DNA of 64,000 nt, from the NCBI RefSeq assembly GCF_002936985.1, contig NZ_MPZN01000002.1:78642-142641 (forward strand), given 5' to 3'. Positions 18,036-26,404 of this stretch are shown one piece after another. A model generated the notes under the pieces. The model was not told the origin of the DNA, searched no databases, and saw nothing but the letters and a program-made list of their open reading frames with translations. This stretch comes from Microterricola pindariensis (GTDB lineage: Bacteria > Actinomycetota > Actinomycetes > Actinomycetales > Microbacteriaceae). The stretch's first letter is position 1; each line of letters begins with the position of its first letter. Both the position numbers and the translations under genes were made by a program.

Positions 18036-19580
18036 ATGAACAACGACAGCGCCAAGGACGTCGCTGCAGCGGCTGAGTCCGCTGCAACCATCGACACCGG
18101 CATCTCCAAGAAGGGCCTCAGCGCAGGCTCCGTCGGCCTCGTCGGGGCCGTCGTCATCGGCATCTCCTGCATCGCCCCCGCGTACACGCTGACGGCCGCC
18201 CTCGGCCCGACCGTGTCCGAGGTGGGCGTGCAGGTGCCCGCCGTCATCCTCGTCGGATTCATCCCCATGCTGCTGGTGGCCCTCGGCTACCGCGAGCTGA
18301 ACCGGCGGATGCCGGACTCGGGAACCTCCTTCACCTGGGCGACGCGGGCCTTCGGCCCGTGGATCGGTTGGATGGCCGGCTGGGGCCTCATCGCGGCCAC
18401 CATCCTCGTGCTCTCCAACCTGGCCGGCATCGCGGTGGACTTCCTGTTCCTGCTGATCTCGCAGATCGCCGGCAACCCGGACATCGCGTCGCTGGCGACG
18501 AACCCGTTCATCAACGTGGTGACCTGTCTGCTGTTCATGCTCGGGGCGACCTGGATCTCGTATCGCGACATGCAGACGACGCAGAAGCTGCAGTACTGGC
18601 TGGTCGGCTTCCAGGTTCTGGTGCTGCTGATCTTCTCCGGCGCAGCGCTCTGGCAGGTCGCCAACGGCAACGCCTTCGATGCAACCGCGATCGAGGCGTC
18701 CTGGTTCAACCCCTTCGCCGTCAGCTCCTTCTCGGCCTTCGCGGCCGGCATCTCGCTGTCGATCTTCATCTTCTGGGGCTGGGATGTCACACTCACCATG
18801 AACGAGGAGACCCGCGGCTCCGAGAAGACGCCCGGCCGGGCCGCCACCATCACGGTGTTCCTGATCGTGATCCTGTACCTGCTCATCGCGGTGTCGCTGA
18901 TCGCCTTCGCCGGCGTCAGCGATGGGGAGTTCGGCCTCGGCAACCCCGACATCCAGGACAACGTGTTCTTCCACCTGGCCGGCCCGATCCTCGGACCGCT
19001 CGCGGTGCTGGTCTCCCTCGCCGTGCTCACCAGCTCGGCGTCGAGCCTGCAGTCCACGTTCGTCTCGCCCGCCCGCACCCTGCTGGCGATGGGGCACTAC
19101 GGCGCGCTGTCGCCGAAGTTCGCCAAGGTGAGCCCGCGCTTCTTCACCCCCGGCTACGCCACGATCGTCTCCGCGGTAACCGCGAGCGTGTTCTATGCGG
19201 TGATGCGCTTCATCAGCGAGAACGTGCTCTGGGACACCATCACCGCCCTCGGCATGATGATCTGCTTCTACTACGGCATCACCGCCTTCGCCTGCGTCTG
19301 GTACTTCCGGAAGCAGTGGACCAACAGCGTGCGGGAGTTCTTCTTCACCCTGCTGGCCCCGCTCGTCGGCGGCATCATCCTGGCCGTGATCTTCGTGGCG
19401 ACGCTCATCGACAGCATGGACCCGGACTACGGATCGGGCTCGAACGTCGGCGGCGTCGGCCTGGTGTTCATCCTCGGCATGGTCGTGCTGGTCGGCGGCG
19501 CCATCATCATGATCATCGAGTCGCGCAAGCGGCCGGCCTTCTTCCGCGGCGAGACGCTCTCCCGGGCGGCCGCCGACTAG
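18036..19580 (+). CDS. APC-family amino acid/polyamine permease
   Basis: A 514-residue secondary transporter with about 12-14 membrane spans. The first span contains ISCIAPAYTLTAALGP, the unwound-helix substrate region of the amino acid-polyamine-organocation family, and later FWGWDVTLTMNEETRG is a conserved APC segment. The N-terminal 30 residues are a cytoplasmic Ala-rich tail. It is the last gene of the putrescine/GABA island and is followed by a strong double hairpin. Putrescine or GABA uptake is the likely role by context; amino acids cannot be excluded. Confidence 0.9.
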   Translation: MNNDSAKDVAAAAESAATIDTGISKKGLSAGSVGLVGAVVIGISCIAPAYTLTAALGPTVSEVGVQVPAVILVGFIPMLLVALGYRELNRRMPDSGTSFTWATRAFGPWIGWMAGWGLIAATILVLSNLAGIAVDFLFLLISQIAGNPDIASLATNPFINVVTCLLFMLGATWISYRDMQTTQKLQYWLVGFQVLVLLIFSGAALWQVANGNAFDATAIEASWFNPFAVSSFSAFAAGISLSIFIFWGWDVTLTMNEETRGSEKTPGRAATITVFLIVILYLLIAVSLIAFAGVSDGEFGLGNPDIQDNVFFHLAGPILGPLAVLVSLAVLTSSASSLQSTFVSPARTLLAMGHYGALSPKFAKVSPRFFTPGYATIVSAVTASVFYAVMRFISENVLWDTITALGMMICFYYGITAFACVWYFRKQWTNSVREFFFTLLAPLVGGIILAVIFVATLIDSMDPDYGSGSNVGGVGLVFILGMVVLVGGAIIMIIESRKRPAFFRGETLSRAAAD

Positions 19581-19594
19581 GCGCATCGCGGCAT

Positions 19595-19673
19595 CCGTTC
19601 GCCTCCCGTGCGCACGCGCGGGAGGCGAACGGTCGAATGGGAGGCCAGAATCCACGGATTCTGGCCTCCCATT
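19595..19673 (+). terminator. Double hairpin terminator after the putrescine operon
   Basis: Two tandem perfect stems. The first has arms CCGTTCGCCTCCCG (19595-19608) and CGGGAGGCGAACGG (19619-19632) around a 10-base loop. The second has 18-bp arms at 19636-19653 (AATGGGAGGCCAGAATCC) and 19656-19673 with a 2-base loop, followed by CTCGTTT. Either could end transcription of the permease gene. Confidence 0.78.
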
Positions 19674-19737
19674 CTCGTTTCTGCCTCCCGAGCGGATGCC
19701 GGGGCCGCCGGCTGCGCAGCCTTCCAGCTGGGTTGCC

Positions 19738-19750
19738 TAGACTGGTCTCG
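19738..19750 (+). promoter_or_regulatory. Leaderless promoter of hadA-like gene
   Basis: A TAGACT -10 element (19738-19743) is followed by six bases and then the GTG start codon at 19750. No ribosome-binding site is present, so the transcript probably begins at the start codon. Confidence 0.6.
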
Positions 19751-20199
19751 TGTCTGTGAACCCCGAATTGCAGGGCCGGATCTTCCCGCCCATCGCGCCC
19801 TACCTGGTCGGCCGTGAGAAGGTGCGCGAGTTCGCCCGCGCCGTCTTCGCCACCAACCCGATCAACCTCGACCCGGAGGCGGCCCGCGCCGCCGGCCACG
19901 CCGACATCGTCGCCCCGCCGACTTTCGCCGTCGTGGTGCAGGAGCGCACCCTCGCTCAGCTGCTGGCCGAGCCGGATGCCGGCATCGACTTCAGCCGCGT
20001 CGTGCACGGCGACCAGCGCTTCAGCTACAGCCGCCCGATCGTGGCCGGCGACGAGCTCACCGCCACCCTCCGCGTCGCCAGCGTCAAGACGCTCGGCCCG
20101 CACGCGATGGTGACGGCGGAGTCCACCATCACCGACGCGGCCGGCGAGCACGTCGTCACGGCCATCTCCACGCTCGTGGTCAGAGGAGACGACGCATAA
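19750..20199 (+). CDS. MaoC-like dehydratase N-terminal domain protein (HadA-like)
   Basis: A 149-residue hot-dog-fold subunit of the FAS1/MaoC N-terminal type. It has the opening RIFPPIAPYLVGREKVREFA and the middle VHGDQRFSYSRPIVAGDELTA typical of HadA. HadA proteins lack the catalytic Asp-His and stabilise the HadB subunit; together they dehydrate (3R)-hydroxyacyl thioesters in fatty-acid or mycolic-type elongation. The stop overlaps the next start by one base (TAATG), so the pair is made together. The exact acyl substrate in an organism without mycolates is unclear. Confidence 0.85.
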   Translation: MSVNPELQGRIFPPIAPYLVGREKVREFARAVFATNPINLDPEAARAAGHADIVAPPTFAVVVQERTLAQLLAEPDAGIDFSRVVHGDQRFSYSRPIVAGDELTATLRVASVKTLGPHAMVTAESTITDAAGEHVVTAISTLVVRGDDA

Positions 20200-20672
20200 T
20201 GCCCGGAACACCAGCAACCGACGCAGCGACAAGCTCGACCAGCGCGGCTCTTCCCGTCCTCTCCGAGCTCGCCGTCGGCGACGTCGTCGCCGAGCGCAGC
20301 TACGCCCTCAGCCGCGACTCGCTCGTGCGCTACGCCGGCGCGTCCGGCGACTTCAACCCGATCCACTACCGCGATGACGTGGCGGCATCCGTCGGCCTGC
20401 CCGGCGTGCTCGCCCACGGCATGCTCACGATGGGCCTCGCCGTGCAGCCCGTCGTCGACTGGGCAGGCGACCCGGCCCGCGTCGTCGACTACCAGGTGAA
20501 GTTCACCCGCCCGGTGCCGGTCGACCCGGCCACCGGCGCCGAGGTGACCGTGCTCGCCAAGGTGGGCGCGCTGGAGCCGGACGCCGGCATCGCCCGCATC
20601 GACCTCACCGTCAGCTTCGACGGCGCGACCGTGCTCGGCAAGGCCCAGGCGCGCGTCCTGCTCTCGGCATGA
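20199..20672 (+). CDS. MaoC family dehydratase (HadB-like)
   Basis: A 157-residue catalytic hot-dog subunit. The hydratase-2 motif YAGASGDFNPIHYRDD followed by GVLAHGMLTMG supplies the catalytic Asp and His. It is predicted to form a heterodimer with the HadA-like protein made just upstream and to dehydrate 3-hydroxyacyl thioesters. A short disordered Ala/Ser/Thr N-terminus of about 20 residues precedes the fold. Its stop overlaps the murB start (ATGA), an arrangement common in actinobacteria. Confidence 0.88.
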   Translation: MPGTPATDAATSSTSAALPVLSELAVGDVVAERSYALSRDSLVRYAGASGDFNPIHYRDDVAASVGLPGVLAHGMLTMGLAVQPVVDWAGDPARVVDYQVKFTRPVPVDPATGAEVTVLAKVGALEPDAGIARIDLTVSFDGATVLGKAQARVLLSA

Positions 20673-21886
20673 ACGACGCTCACGGCATGAACGACGCCGG
20701 CGTCGCGCTCTCCGCCCTCACGACCATGCAGGTCGGCGGGGTCCCTGAGCGCATGATCACCGCCAGCACCCAGCGCGAGCTGATCGACGCCGCGCTGGAC
20801 GTGTGGTCCGACGGCGGCGAGTGGCTGGTTCTGGCCGGCGGCTCGAACACCGTCGCCGCCGACGAGCCCTTCGAGGGCACCGTGCTGCGGGTGGCCACCC
20901 GCGGCATCGAGGTGCTGCCGACGGATGCCGACGCACCCGGCCGCGTGCGCGTGCGCGTGCAGGCCGGCGAGCCGTGGGACGATCTCGTCGCCTACGCGGT
21001 GGAGCGCGGCTGGTCCGGCATCGAGGCGCTCTCCGGCATTCCGGGATCGACCGGGGCCGCCCCGGTGCAGAACATCGGCGCCTACGGCCAGGAGCTCTCC
21101 TCCAGCCTCGTCGCGATCGAGTTCCTCGACTACCTGAGCGGCGAGGTCAGCCGCATCCCGGCCGCGGAGCTCGAGCTCGGCTACCGCACCTCCGTGCTCA
21201 AGCAGGGCCGCGAGGGGATCGTGCTCACGGTCGAACTCGACCTGCACGACACCGCCGGCGCGCAGGCCGTCCTCGGCGAGGCCCTCGGCCAGCCGGTCGC
21301 CTACGCGCAGCTGGCGTCGGCGCTCGGCGTGCAGCTGGGCGACCGGGTGAGCGTGCAGGCGATGCGCGACGCCGTGCTGGCGCTGCGCGCGTCCAAGGGC
21401 ATGGTGCTCGACCCCGCAGACCGCGACACCGCCAGCGCCGGCTCGTTCTTCACGAACCCGATCGTGCGCGAGAACTTCGCCCGCGCCCTCCCGGCAGAGG
21501 CCCCGCGCTGGCCGCTGGTTCCGGCCGCCGCCGACGTGGTCGTTCCGCTCGGCACGACCGTCGCCGGCAGCCCGCTCGACGAGTTCCTCGCGCACCAGGC
21601 CGATCTCGCCGCCTCGACGGTGGATGCCGCCGCGGCTGCATCGGCGGAGACGCTCGTGAAGCTCTCGGCCGCGTGGCTCATCGAGCACGCCGGCATCCGG
21701 CGCGGTTTCAGGCTGCCGGGCTCCCGCGCCGCCATCTCGAGCAAGCACACGCTCGCGATCACCAACACCGGTGGCGCGAGCGCCGACGAGGTCGCCCAGC
21801 TGGCCCGCTACGTGCAGGGCCGGGTGCAGTCAGAGTTCGGCGTGATTTTGCACCCCGAGCCGGTGCTCGTCGGCCTCGAGCTCTAG
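20669..21886 (+). CDS. murB: UDP-N-acetylenolpyruvoylglucosamine reductase
   Basis: A 405-residue FAD enzyme that reduces UDP-GlcNAc-enolpyruvate to UDP-MurNAc with NADPH, an essential early step of peptidoglycan synthesis. Motifs are LAGGSNTVAADEPFEGTVLR for FAD pyrophosphate binding, GIEALSGIPGSTGAAPVQNIGAYGQE split around residues 115-140, and the catalytic region DTASAGSFFTNPIV with the active-site Ser. The C-terminus has QVQSEFGV-like sequence (RVQSEFGVILHPEP) with the last active-site Glu. The first ATG overlaps hadB; a second in-frame ATG lies seven codons on. It is somewhat longer than E. coli MurB. Confidence 0.95.
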   Translation: MNDAHGMNDAGVALSALTTMQVGGVPERMITASTQRELIDAALDVWSDGGEWLVLAGGSNTVAADEPFEGTVLRVATRGIEVLPTDADAPGRVRVRVQAGEPWDDLVAYAVERGWSGIEALSGIPGSTGAAPVQNIGAYGQELSSSLVAIEFLDYLSGEVSRIPAAELELGYRTSVLKQGREGIVLTVELDLHDTAGAQAVLGEALGQPVAYAQLASALGVQLGDRVSVQAMRDAVLALRASKGMVLDPADRDTASAGSFFTNPIVRENFARALPAEAPRWPLVPAAADVVVPLGTTVAGSPLDEFLAHQADLAASTVDAAAAASAETLVKLSAAWLIEHAGIRRGFRLPGSRAAISSKHTLAITNTGGASADEVAQLARYVQGRVQSEFGVILHPEPVLVGLEL

Positions 21887-21898
21887 GAACCGAGTGGT

Positions 21899-22009
21899 TT
21901 AGGCCGCGGCCGAGCGTCGGCTCTGCGACTTGCGCAGAGCGAGCATTGCCCACGTGATGGTTGATGCGGCGATCACAAACAGGCCTGCGGCGATAAGTTG
22001 AACGATCAT
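21899..22009 (-). CDS. 36-aa single-span membrane peptide
   Basis: A short frame from ATG 22009 to TAA 21899-21901. It encodes 36 residues: a hydrophobic stretch of about 24 residues (MIVQLIAAGLFVIAASTITW and on) followed by a basic tail with LRKSQSRRSAAA. The start has a good AAAGGA ribosome-binding site eight bases upstream. It is convergent with murB and divergent from the HipB-like regulator. It reads as a single-pass peptide with a cytoplasmic basic end. Function is unknown; a toxin-like or regulatory membrane peptide is possible. Confidence 0.6.
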   Translation of the reverse strand: MIVQLIAAGLFVIAASTITWAMLALRKSQSRRSAAA

Positions 22010-22121
22010 GAGAGAAATCCTTTCTGTGCGCAGATACAAAAGCGGGTTGCCCGTGCGAGGTTCCGACGGGCAACGATCTGTGCGATGCGGTGAGTTTTCC
22101 CCACCACCGGCTGAAATAAGG

Positions 22122-22143
22122 GTCGCATATGCGACACTTGACT
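22122..22143. promoter_or_regulatory. Palindromic operator candidate GTCGCATATGCGAC
   Basis: A perfect 14-bp palindrome (22122-22135) lies between the 36-aa peptide and the HTH gene, just before a TTGACT -35-like hexamer (22138-22143) on the plus strand. It is a good candidate binding site for the adjacent HTH protein, which would then be autoregulated. Confidence 0.5.
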
Positions 22144-22174
22144 ACATGCTAGTGCATCAAGCGCCGGATTTGCG

Positions 22175-22627
22175 ATGATTGACTTCGATGTCGATCGTGT
22201 CGAGCGAGATCTCGGCCTCGTCGTGCGGGAGCTCCGCATCAAACGCGACTACTCCCAGCGCGAGTTGGCCGACCGGGCCGGCGTCGGCCTGACGGCGCTG
22301 CGCAGCCTCGAGAAGGGCAAGGGGTCGACCCTGACGACGCTGAGCAAAGTGGTGCACGCCCTCGGCCGCGATGCCTGGCTGGGCATGCTCGACGACGCCA
22401 CCGCCGAGCCCAAGCCGCTGAAGAAAAAGAAGAAGAAGAAGGCGCGCCCCTCCGGCCAGTCCGCGACGGCCGAGGCCCTCGCGGCGCTGGCCGCCGAGGA
22501 GGCTGCCGAGAACAAGCGCCGGCGTGTGGCCAAACGCGGCGGCAGCTCCACGGGCGACGCCCGGGCGGATGCCGGCACGGCGCGCACCGGCGCGACGGAG
22601 GCCGGCATCACCGCCGCCGCCGAGTAG
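22175..22627 (+). CDS. XRE/HipB-like HTH regulator with poly-lysine tail
   Basis: A 150-residue DNA-binding protein. Residues about 12-66 form a Cro/C1-type helix-turn-helix (VVRELRIKRDYSQRELADRA then GVGLTALRSLEKGKGSTLTTL), resembling HipB. After it comes a low-complexity basic tail with seven consecutive Lys (codons 22421-22441) and Ala/Gly/Arg-rich sequence to the end. No HipA-type kinase lies beside it; the only close partner is the divergent 36-aa peptide gene. No clear ribosome-binding site precedes ATG 22175, so the transcript may be leaderless. The regulon is unknown. Confidence 0.8.
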   Translation: MIDFDVDRVERDLGLVVRELRIKRDYSQRELADRAGVGLTALRSLEKGKGSTLTTLSKVVHALGRDAWLGMLDDATAEPKPLKKKKKKKARPSGQSATAEALAALAAEEAAENKRRRVAKRGGSSTGDARADAGTARTGATEAGITAAAE

Positions 22628-22677
22628 CCGCGCTCGGGCGCGCGTGCGCTCGTGCGGCCGGCGCGGCCCGTCGGGCG

Positions 22678-23202
22678 CTACGACCGGGCGAGGCGGCGCT
22701 GTGCGCGGCGCAGCAGTCCGACCAGGCCGAGGACGAGCACAAGCGCGCCGACGGCCAGCAGCCCGTAGAGCGTCACCGTCGTGGGGGAGAGCGAGACGGC
22801 CCAGGCGGCGAAGGCGTCGCGGCGCTCGGGGCTCAGCAGTGTGAGGAGCGTGCCGGCGGCGATCGCCGCGAACAGCAGCCCCCACACGATGGCCGCCCAA
22901 CGGATGCGCGGCCCGGCGATGGGGCGCTGCTCCGCAGCGGCGCCGGGGGCGTCGTGCTGCCCGGGGGCCGCCCACGCGGCATCCGGCCCGGCAATCACGG
23001 TGTCCGCGTCGCCGCGGTTCTCGGCGAGCGGGGTCGTGAACAGCGGGGTGGTCAATGTCGCGGTCTCGGCGTCACCGATCACCTCGGCGACGATCACCTC
23101 GGTGCTAGTCAGGTCGGGGCTGGTCACGTCGGCGTTGATCACCTGGGTCACGGCATCCGCCGCCACCTGCTGCTCGGCCGTCGGCTTCTTGTTCGTGGTC
23201 AT
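22678..23202 (-). CDS. Two-span membrane protein downstream of PspC gene
   Basis: A 174-residue protein with a long, acidic, Thr/Ala-rich N-terminal half (about 1-98) and two membrane spans (about 102-122 and 145-163). It ends in the basic LLRRAQRRLARS. It starts ten bases after the PspC protein stop on the same strand, so the two are co-transcribed. I recognise no family; topology puts the N-terminal half and the basic tail on the same side. Association with the PspC envelope-stress module is inferred from the operon. Confidence 0.8.
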   Translation of the reverse strand: MTTNKKPTAEQQVAADAVTQVINADVTSPDLTSTEVIVAEVIGDAETATLTTPLFTTPLAENRGDADTVIAGPDAAWAAPGQHDAPGAAAEQRPIAGPRIRWAAIVWGLLFAAIAAGTLLTLLSPERRDAFAAWAVSLSPTTVTLYGLLAVGALVLVLGLVGLLRRAQRRLARS

Positions 23203-23212
23203 CGTGCTGGCC

Positions 23213-24955
23213 TCAGTCCGTGTACTCGGTGATGAAGATGGAACCGCTCGTCAGGGTGGCGTCGAGCGTCAGATCGGCGACGGGGCCGCCAGCGAAGCTG
23301 CCGACCCGCACGGTGTAGTCGCCGCCCGCGTTGGGGCGGGGCGTCGGGGCATCGACGACGTCGCCGGTGTCGTACGACTGCTGCAGGACGTGGACCCTCC
23401 GGCCCGGCTCCAGCTCGGCGCGCAACACCAGGGAGCTGTCCTTGTCGACGTAGATGTGCACATCCCCGGTCGCCTTGGTCAACACCAAGTTGCGGGGTGC
23501 GGCCGCCGCGTCGTTCGACTGGTTGTGAACCCAGACGACGAGGTCGCCCCACGGCTGCGTCATTGTCCCGAGCTGTTGGGTGTTGTTCACCCACGACCAC
23601 GGGGCCAGGAGTTGCGTCTGCCGCGGCAGCATGGCGGTGCCGACGCCGATGAGCAGCAAGAGCATGGCGATGAAGGCGAGGAAGCCGCTGCGCCGGCGCA
23701 TCGCACCGGCCACCACCATTGCGATGGCGGCCACGAGCGCCGCGACCAGCACGCCGATCGTGGCGGCGTAGTCGGCGTTCGCGGGGCTGGCCAGGGCGGC
23801 GATGGCGCTGCCTGCACCGGCGACGAGGGCCAGGCCGAGCGTGAAGAACACGGCGGCGGCGCTGGCGCGCGGGCGCTCCCGCTTGCGGGCACGGCGGTGC
23901 TCGCCGGCCTCCGCGGCGAACTGCAGGGAGCGGGCCTTGTTCTCGGCGGCCCACTGGGCGCGGGCGGCGCGGTTGGCGTCGGACTGCTCCTTGTTGAACC
24001 GCTCGCGCGCGGTGCGCCAGGCCTCGTGCTGCAGCTTCCACGCGGCCATCTCGTCGACCGAGGCCCCAGCACCGGGGGTGACGGGCTCACCCGTCGGTGG
24101 CAGGGTGTCCGCGACGGCAGGCGCCGTGGACGGGTGGGCGGCCTCGCGGGCGGCCTGGCGGGCGGCGAGGTGGGCGGCCGGGTGGCCGGTCGGGCCAGCG
24201 GCGGCGTCAGGGTCCCCCGACCCGACGCCGCCGCCGTTGGTGCTCGGAGCGGCGGTGGGGCTCGCGGAAGCCGTTCGCGAGGCAGACGCAGCACCCCCGC
24301 TCCGAGAGTCTTTCTTGTTGCGTCGCACGAGCCAGAACACGAAGGCGCCGACGCCGGCGAGCAGCGCGAGGTTGAAGAGCACGCCGATGGCGGAGGAGCC
24401 CGGCCATCCCCAGAAGAAGGCGCCGCCGAGCGAGAAGACGTTGAGGCCGGTGAGCAGTTGGGCCGCCGAGGAGAGCGGCAGGGCCAGGCCGACGAAGATC
24501 AGGATCGCGATGCCGGCGAGCGCCGGCTGCGGGTCGCCGCGCAGCAGGCGCTGCATCTGGATGCGGCCGTCCGTGTCCGGCAGCAGCAACCAGGCGACTC
24601 CGTAGAAGATGATCACGGGCGGGGCGAAGAGCGCCAGCACGAGGAAGATGCCGCGCACGATGATCGGGTCGATGCCGATCCGTGCGGCGATGCCCATGCA
24701 GACACCGCCGATCCAGCCGGGCTGGCGCTGCAGGCCGAGCCCGCGCAGCCAGGCGAAGAAGCCGTGCGGGGCGCCACCGAACTCGTCAGTCGGCTGCTGT
24801 GCGGAGCCCGGCTGGTGAGCGTGGCCGGACGTGCCGGACGTGCCGGGCTGACTGGGCGTGCCGGTGGCGGGGCCGGGCCCAGCTGCGGGGGCCGGTGCCG
24901 CGGCGTCGGAGTCAGCCTCGGAGCGCGGTGCAACGGGTGGGTGTTCGGTGGTCAT
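23213..24955 (-). CDS. PspC domain-containing membrane protein
   Basis: A 580-residue envelope protein. Residues about 65-130 form a PspC domain (QRQPGWIGGVCMGIAARIG then IIVRGIFLVLALF). Further membrane spans lie near 145-215, a Pro/Ala/Gly-rich low-complexity cytoplasmic segment covers about 220-365, and three or four spans follow at about 370-450. The C-terminal 120 residues look like an external LiaF-like beta domain (GDVHIYVDKDSSLVL). PspC and LiaF-like proteins sense or restrain cell-envelope stress responses. It is divergent from the PspC-containing kinase across 114 bp and so likely acts with it. Confidence 0.88.
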   Translation of the reverse strand: MTTEHPPVAPRSEADSDAAAPAPAAGPGPATGTPSQPGTSGTSGHAHQPGSAQQPTDEFGGAPHGFFAWLRGLGLQRQPGWIGGVCMGIAARIGIDPIIVRGIFLVLALFAPPVIIFYGVAWLLLPDTDGRIQMQRLLRGDPQPALAGIAILIFVGLALPLSSAAQLLTGLNVFSLGGAFFWGWPGSSAIGVLFNLALLAGVGAFVFWLVRRNKKDSRSGGAASASRTASASPTAAPSTNGGGVGSGDPDAAAGPTGHPAAHLAARQAAREAAHPSTAPAVADTLPPTGEPVTPGAGASVDEMAAWKLQHEAWRTARERFNKEQSDANRAARAQWAAENKARSLQFAAEAGEHRRARKRERPRASAAAVFFTLGLALVAGAGSAIAALASPANADYAATIGVLVAALVAAIAMVVAGAMRRRSGFLAFIAMLLLLIGVGTAMLPRQTQLLAPWSWVNNTQQLGTMTQPWGDLVVWVHNQSNDAAAAPRNLVLTKATGDVHIYVDKDSSLVLRAELEPGRRVHVLQQSYDTGDVVDAPTPRPNAGGDYTVRVGSFAGGPVADLTLDATLTSGSIFITEYTD

Positions 24956-25069
24956 GTATCGATCGTGCCGCCTGCCGGCATCCGCTCGCTATGGGGTGAA
25001 TCCCTGAACGCACCCTGAGATCGGGCCCGGGCGTCAGCGAAGGACGCCCATCTCTGTTTGGATGCTTCT

Positions 25070-26404
25070 ATGTCGACGAACGTGCAGGGTGCGCACGCGC
25101 CCGAGCCGGGTGCCGTTTCTGCGCGCCCGCCGGCCGCCGCACCGTCGGCCGCACCCTCGGTCGCCCCGCCGCCGCGCCCCCGCCTCTCTCGGCCGCGTTC
25201 GTGCATGGCGACAGGGGTGTCGGCCGGGCTGGCCACCCACCTCGGCTGGCCGGTGGGCGTGGTGCGGGCGATCTTCGTGGTGCTCGCCCTGTTCTCCGGC
25301 CTGGGCATCCTCCTCTACTTCTGGTTCTGGGCGTTCATGCCCTTCGAGGTGGCGACGAGCGAGTCCGACACCGTCACGCGCAGCGCGCCCGTCGGCTGGG
25401 GGCTGGTCGTGCTCTCCGCGCTCGCCGCAGGGCTCGCCCTGTACCTCGGGCGCAACAACTACTACTACGAGGCGTGGCCGTTCGCGGAGGTCGCGCCGCC
25501 GCTGCTCGCCGCGATCGCCCTGGCCGTCGCCGCCAGCTTCTGGGTCACCTTCGTCGACCGCATCGACCCGGAGCGCGGCCGGCGCACCGAGAAACTCGTG
25601 CGCACGGCGGTCACCGTCGTGCTCGGGGTGCTCGTGATCTCGGTGCTGTTCGGGCCGTTCGCCGCCCAGCGCAGCATCTACGCGATCGTCTACGCCCTGC
25701 TCTTGCTGCTCGGCATCGCGCTGGTGTTCGCCCCGGTGCTGCTGCGCCTGTGGCGCGAGCTCGGCGCCGAGCGCACCCGCCGCGTGCGCGAGGAGCAGCG
25801 CAGCGAGATCGCCGCGCACCTGCACGACTCGGTGCTGCAGACCCTCGCCCTCATCCAGAACCGGGCCGGGGCCTCCAGCGAGGTCGCCCGCATCGCCCGC
25901 GCCCAGGAACGGGAGCTGCGCAGTTGGCTGTTCGAGGCGGATGCCCCGGCCGACAGCGACCTGGCCACCGACCTGCGCGATTGGGCAGCCGCCCTCGAAC
26001 TCGACTACCCGGTGCGGGTGGACGTCGTGGTCGTCGGCGAGTCCGGCGAGCGGGCCAGCGGCGAGATCGCGGCGGCCGCCCGGGAGGCCATGCTCAACGC
26101 AGCCAGGCACGCCGGCGGCGAGGTCTCGGTCTACATCGAGGGCACCGCGCACGCGGTCGAGGTGTTCGTGCGCGACCGCGGGCCGGGCTTCGCGGTGGCG
26201 GATGTCGCGGCCGACCGGCTCGGCGTGCGCGAATCGATCATCGGCCGCATGCGCCGCGCGGGCGGCAGCGCCACGGTGGGCGTCGGCGCGGGCGGAACAG
26301 GCACCGAGGTGCGGCTGCGCTTCGGCGCCCCGCTCACGAACGGCGCCAAGCCGGCGGCATCCGCCGAGCAGACGACACAGAATGGGGCAACAACAGGTGG
26401 CTGA
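25070..26404 (+). CDS. PspC-domain sensor histidine kinase
   Basis: A 444-residue membrane kinase. A Pro/Ala-rich N-terminus is followed by a PspC domain (MATGVSAGLATHLGWPVGVV and on, about 45-100) and four or so membrane spans to about residue 235. The phosphoacceptor segment is HLHDSVLQTL (HisKA_3-like, around 255), and the HATPase domain has the N-box EAMLNAARHAGG and G-box RDRGPGF. ATG 25070 is chosen over the in-frame TTG 25058. It overlaps its response regulator gene. Together with the divergent PspC protein it forms an envelope-stress sensing module; the signal is unknown. Confidence 0.9.
   Translation: MSTNVQGAHAPEPGAVSARPPAAAPSAAPSVAPPPRPRLSRPRSCMATGVSAGLATHLGWPVGVVRAIFVVLALFSGLGILLYFWFWAFMPFEVATSESDTVTRSAPVGWGLVVLSALAAGLALYLGRNNYYYEAWPFAEVAPPLLAAIALAVAASFWVTFVDRIDPERGRRTEKLVRTAVTVVLGVLVISVLFGPFAAQRSIYAIVYALLLLLGIALVFAPVLLRLWRELGAERTRRVREEQRSEIAAHLHDSVLQTLALIQNRAGASSEVARIARAQERELRSWLFEADAPADSDLATDLRDWAAALELDYPVRVDVVVVGESGERASGEIAAAAREAMLNAARHAGGEVSVYIEGTAHAVEVFVRDRGPGFAVADVAADRLGVRESIIGRMRRAGGSATVGVGAGGTGTEVRLRFGAPLTNGAKPAASAEQTTQNGATTGG

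Noticed and set aside
22175..22627. HipBA toxin-antitoxin module
   Set aside because: Only the HipB-like HTH is present; the neighbouring genes show no HipA kinase motifs.
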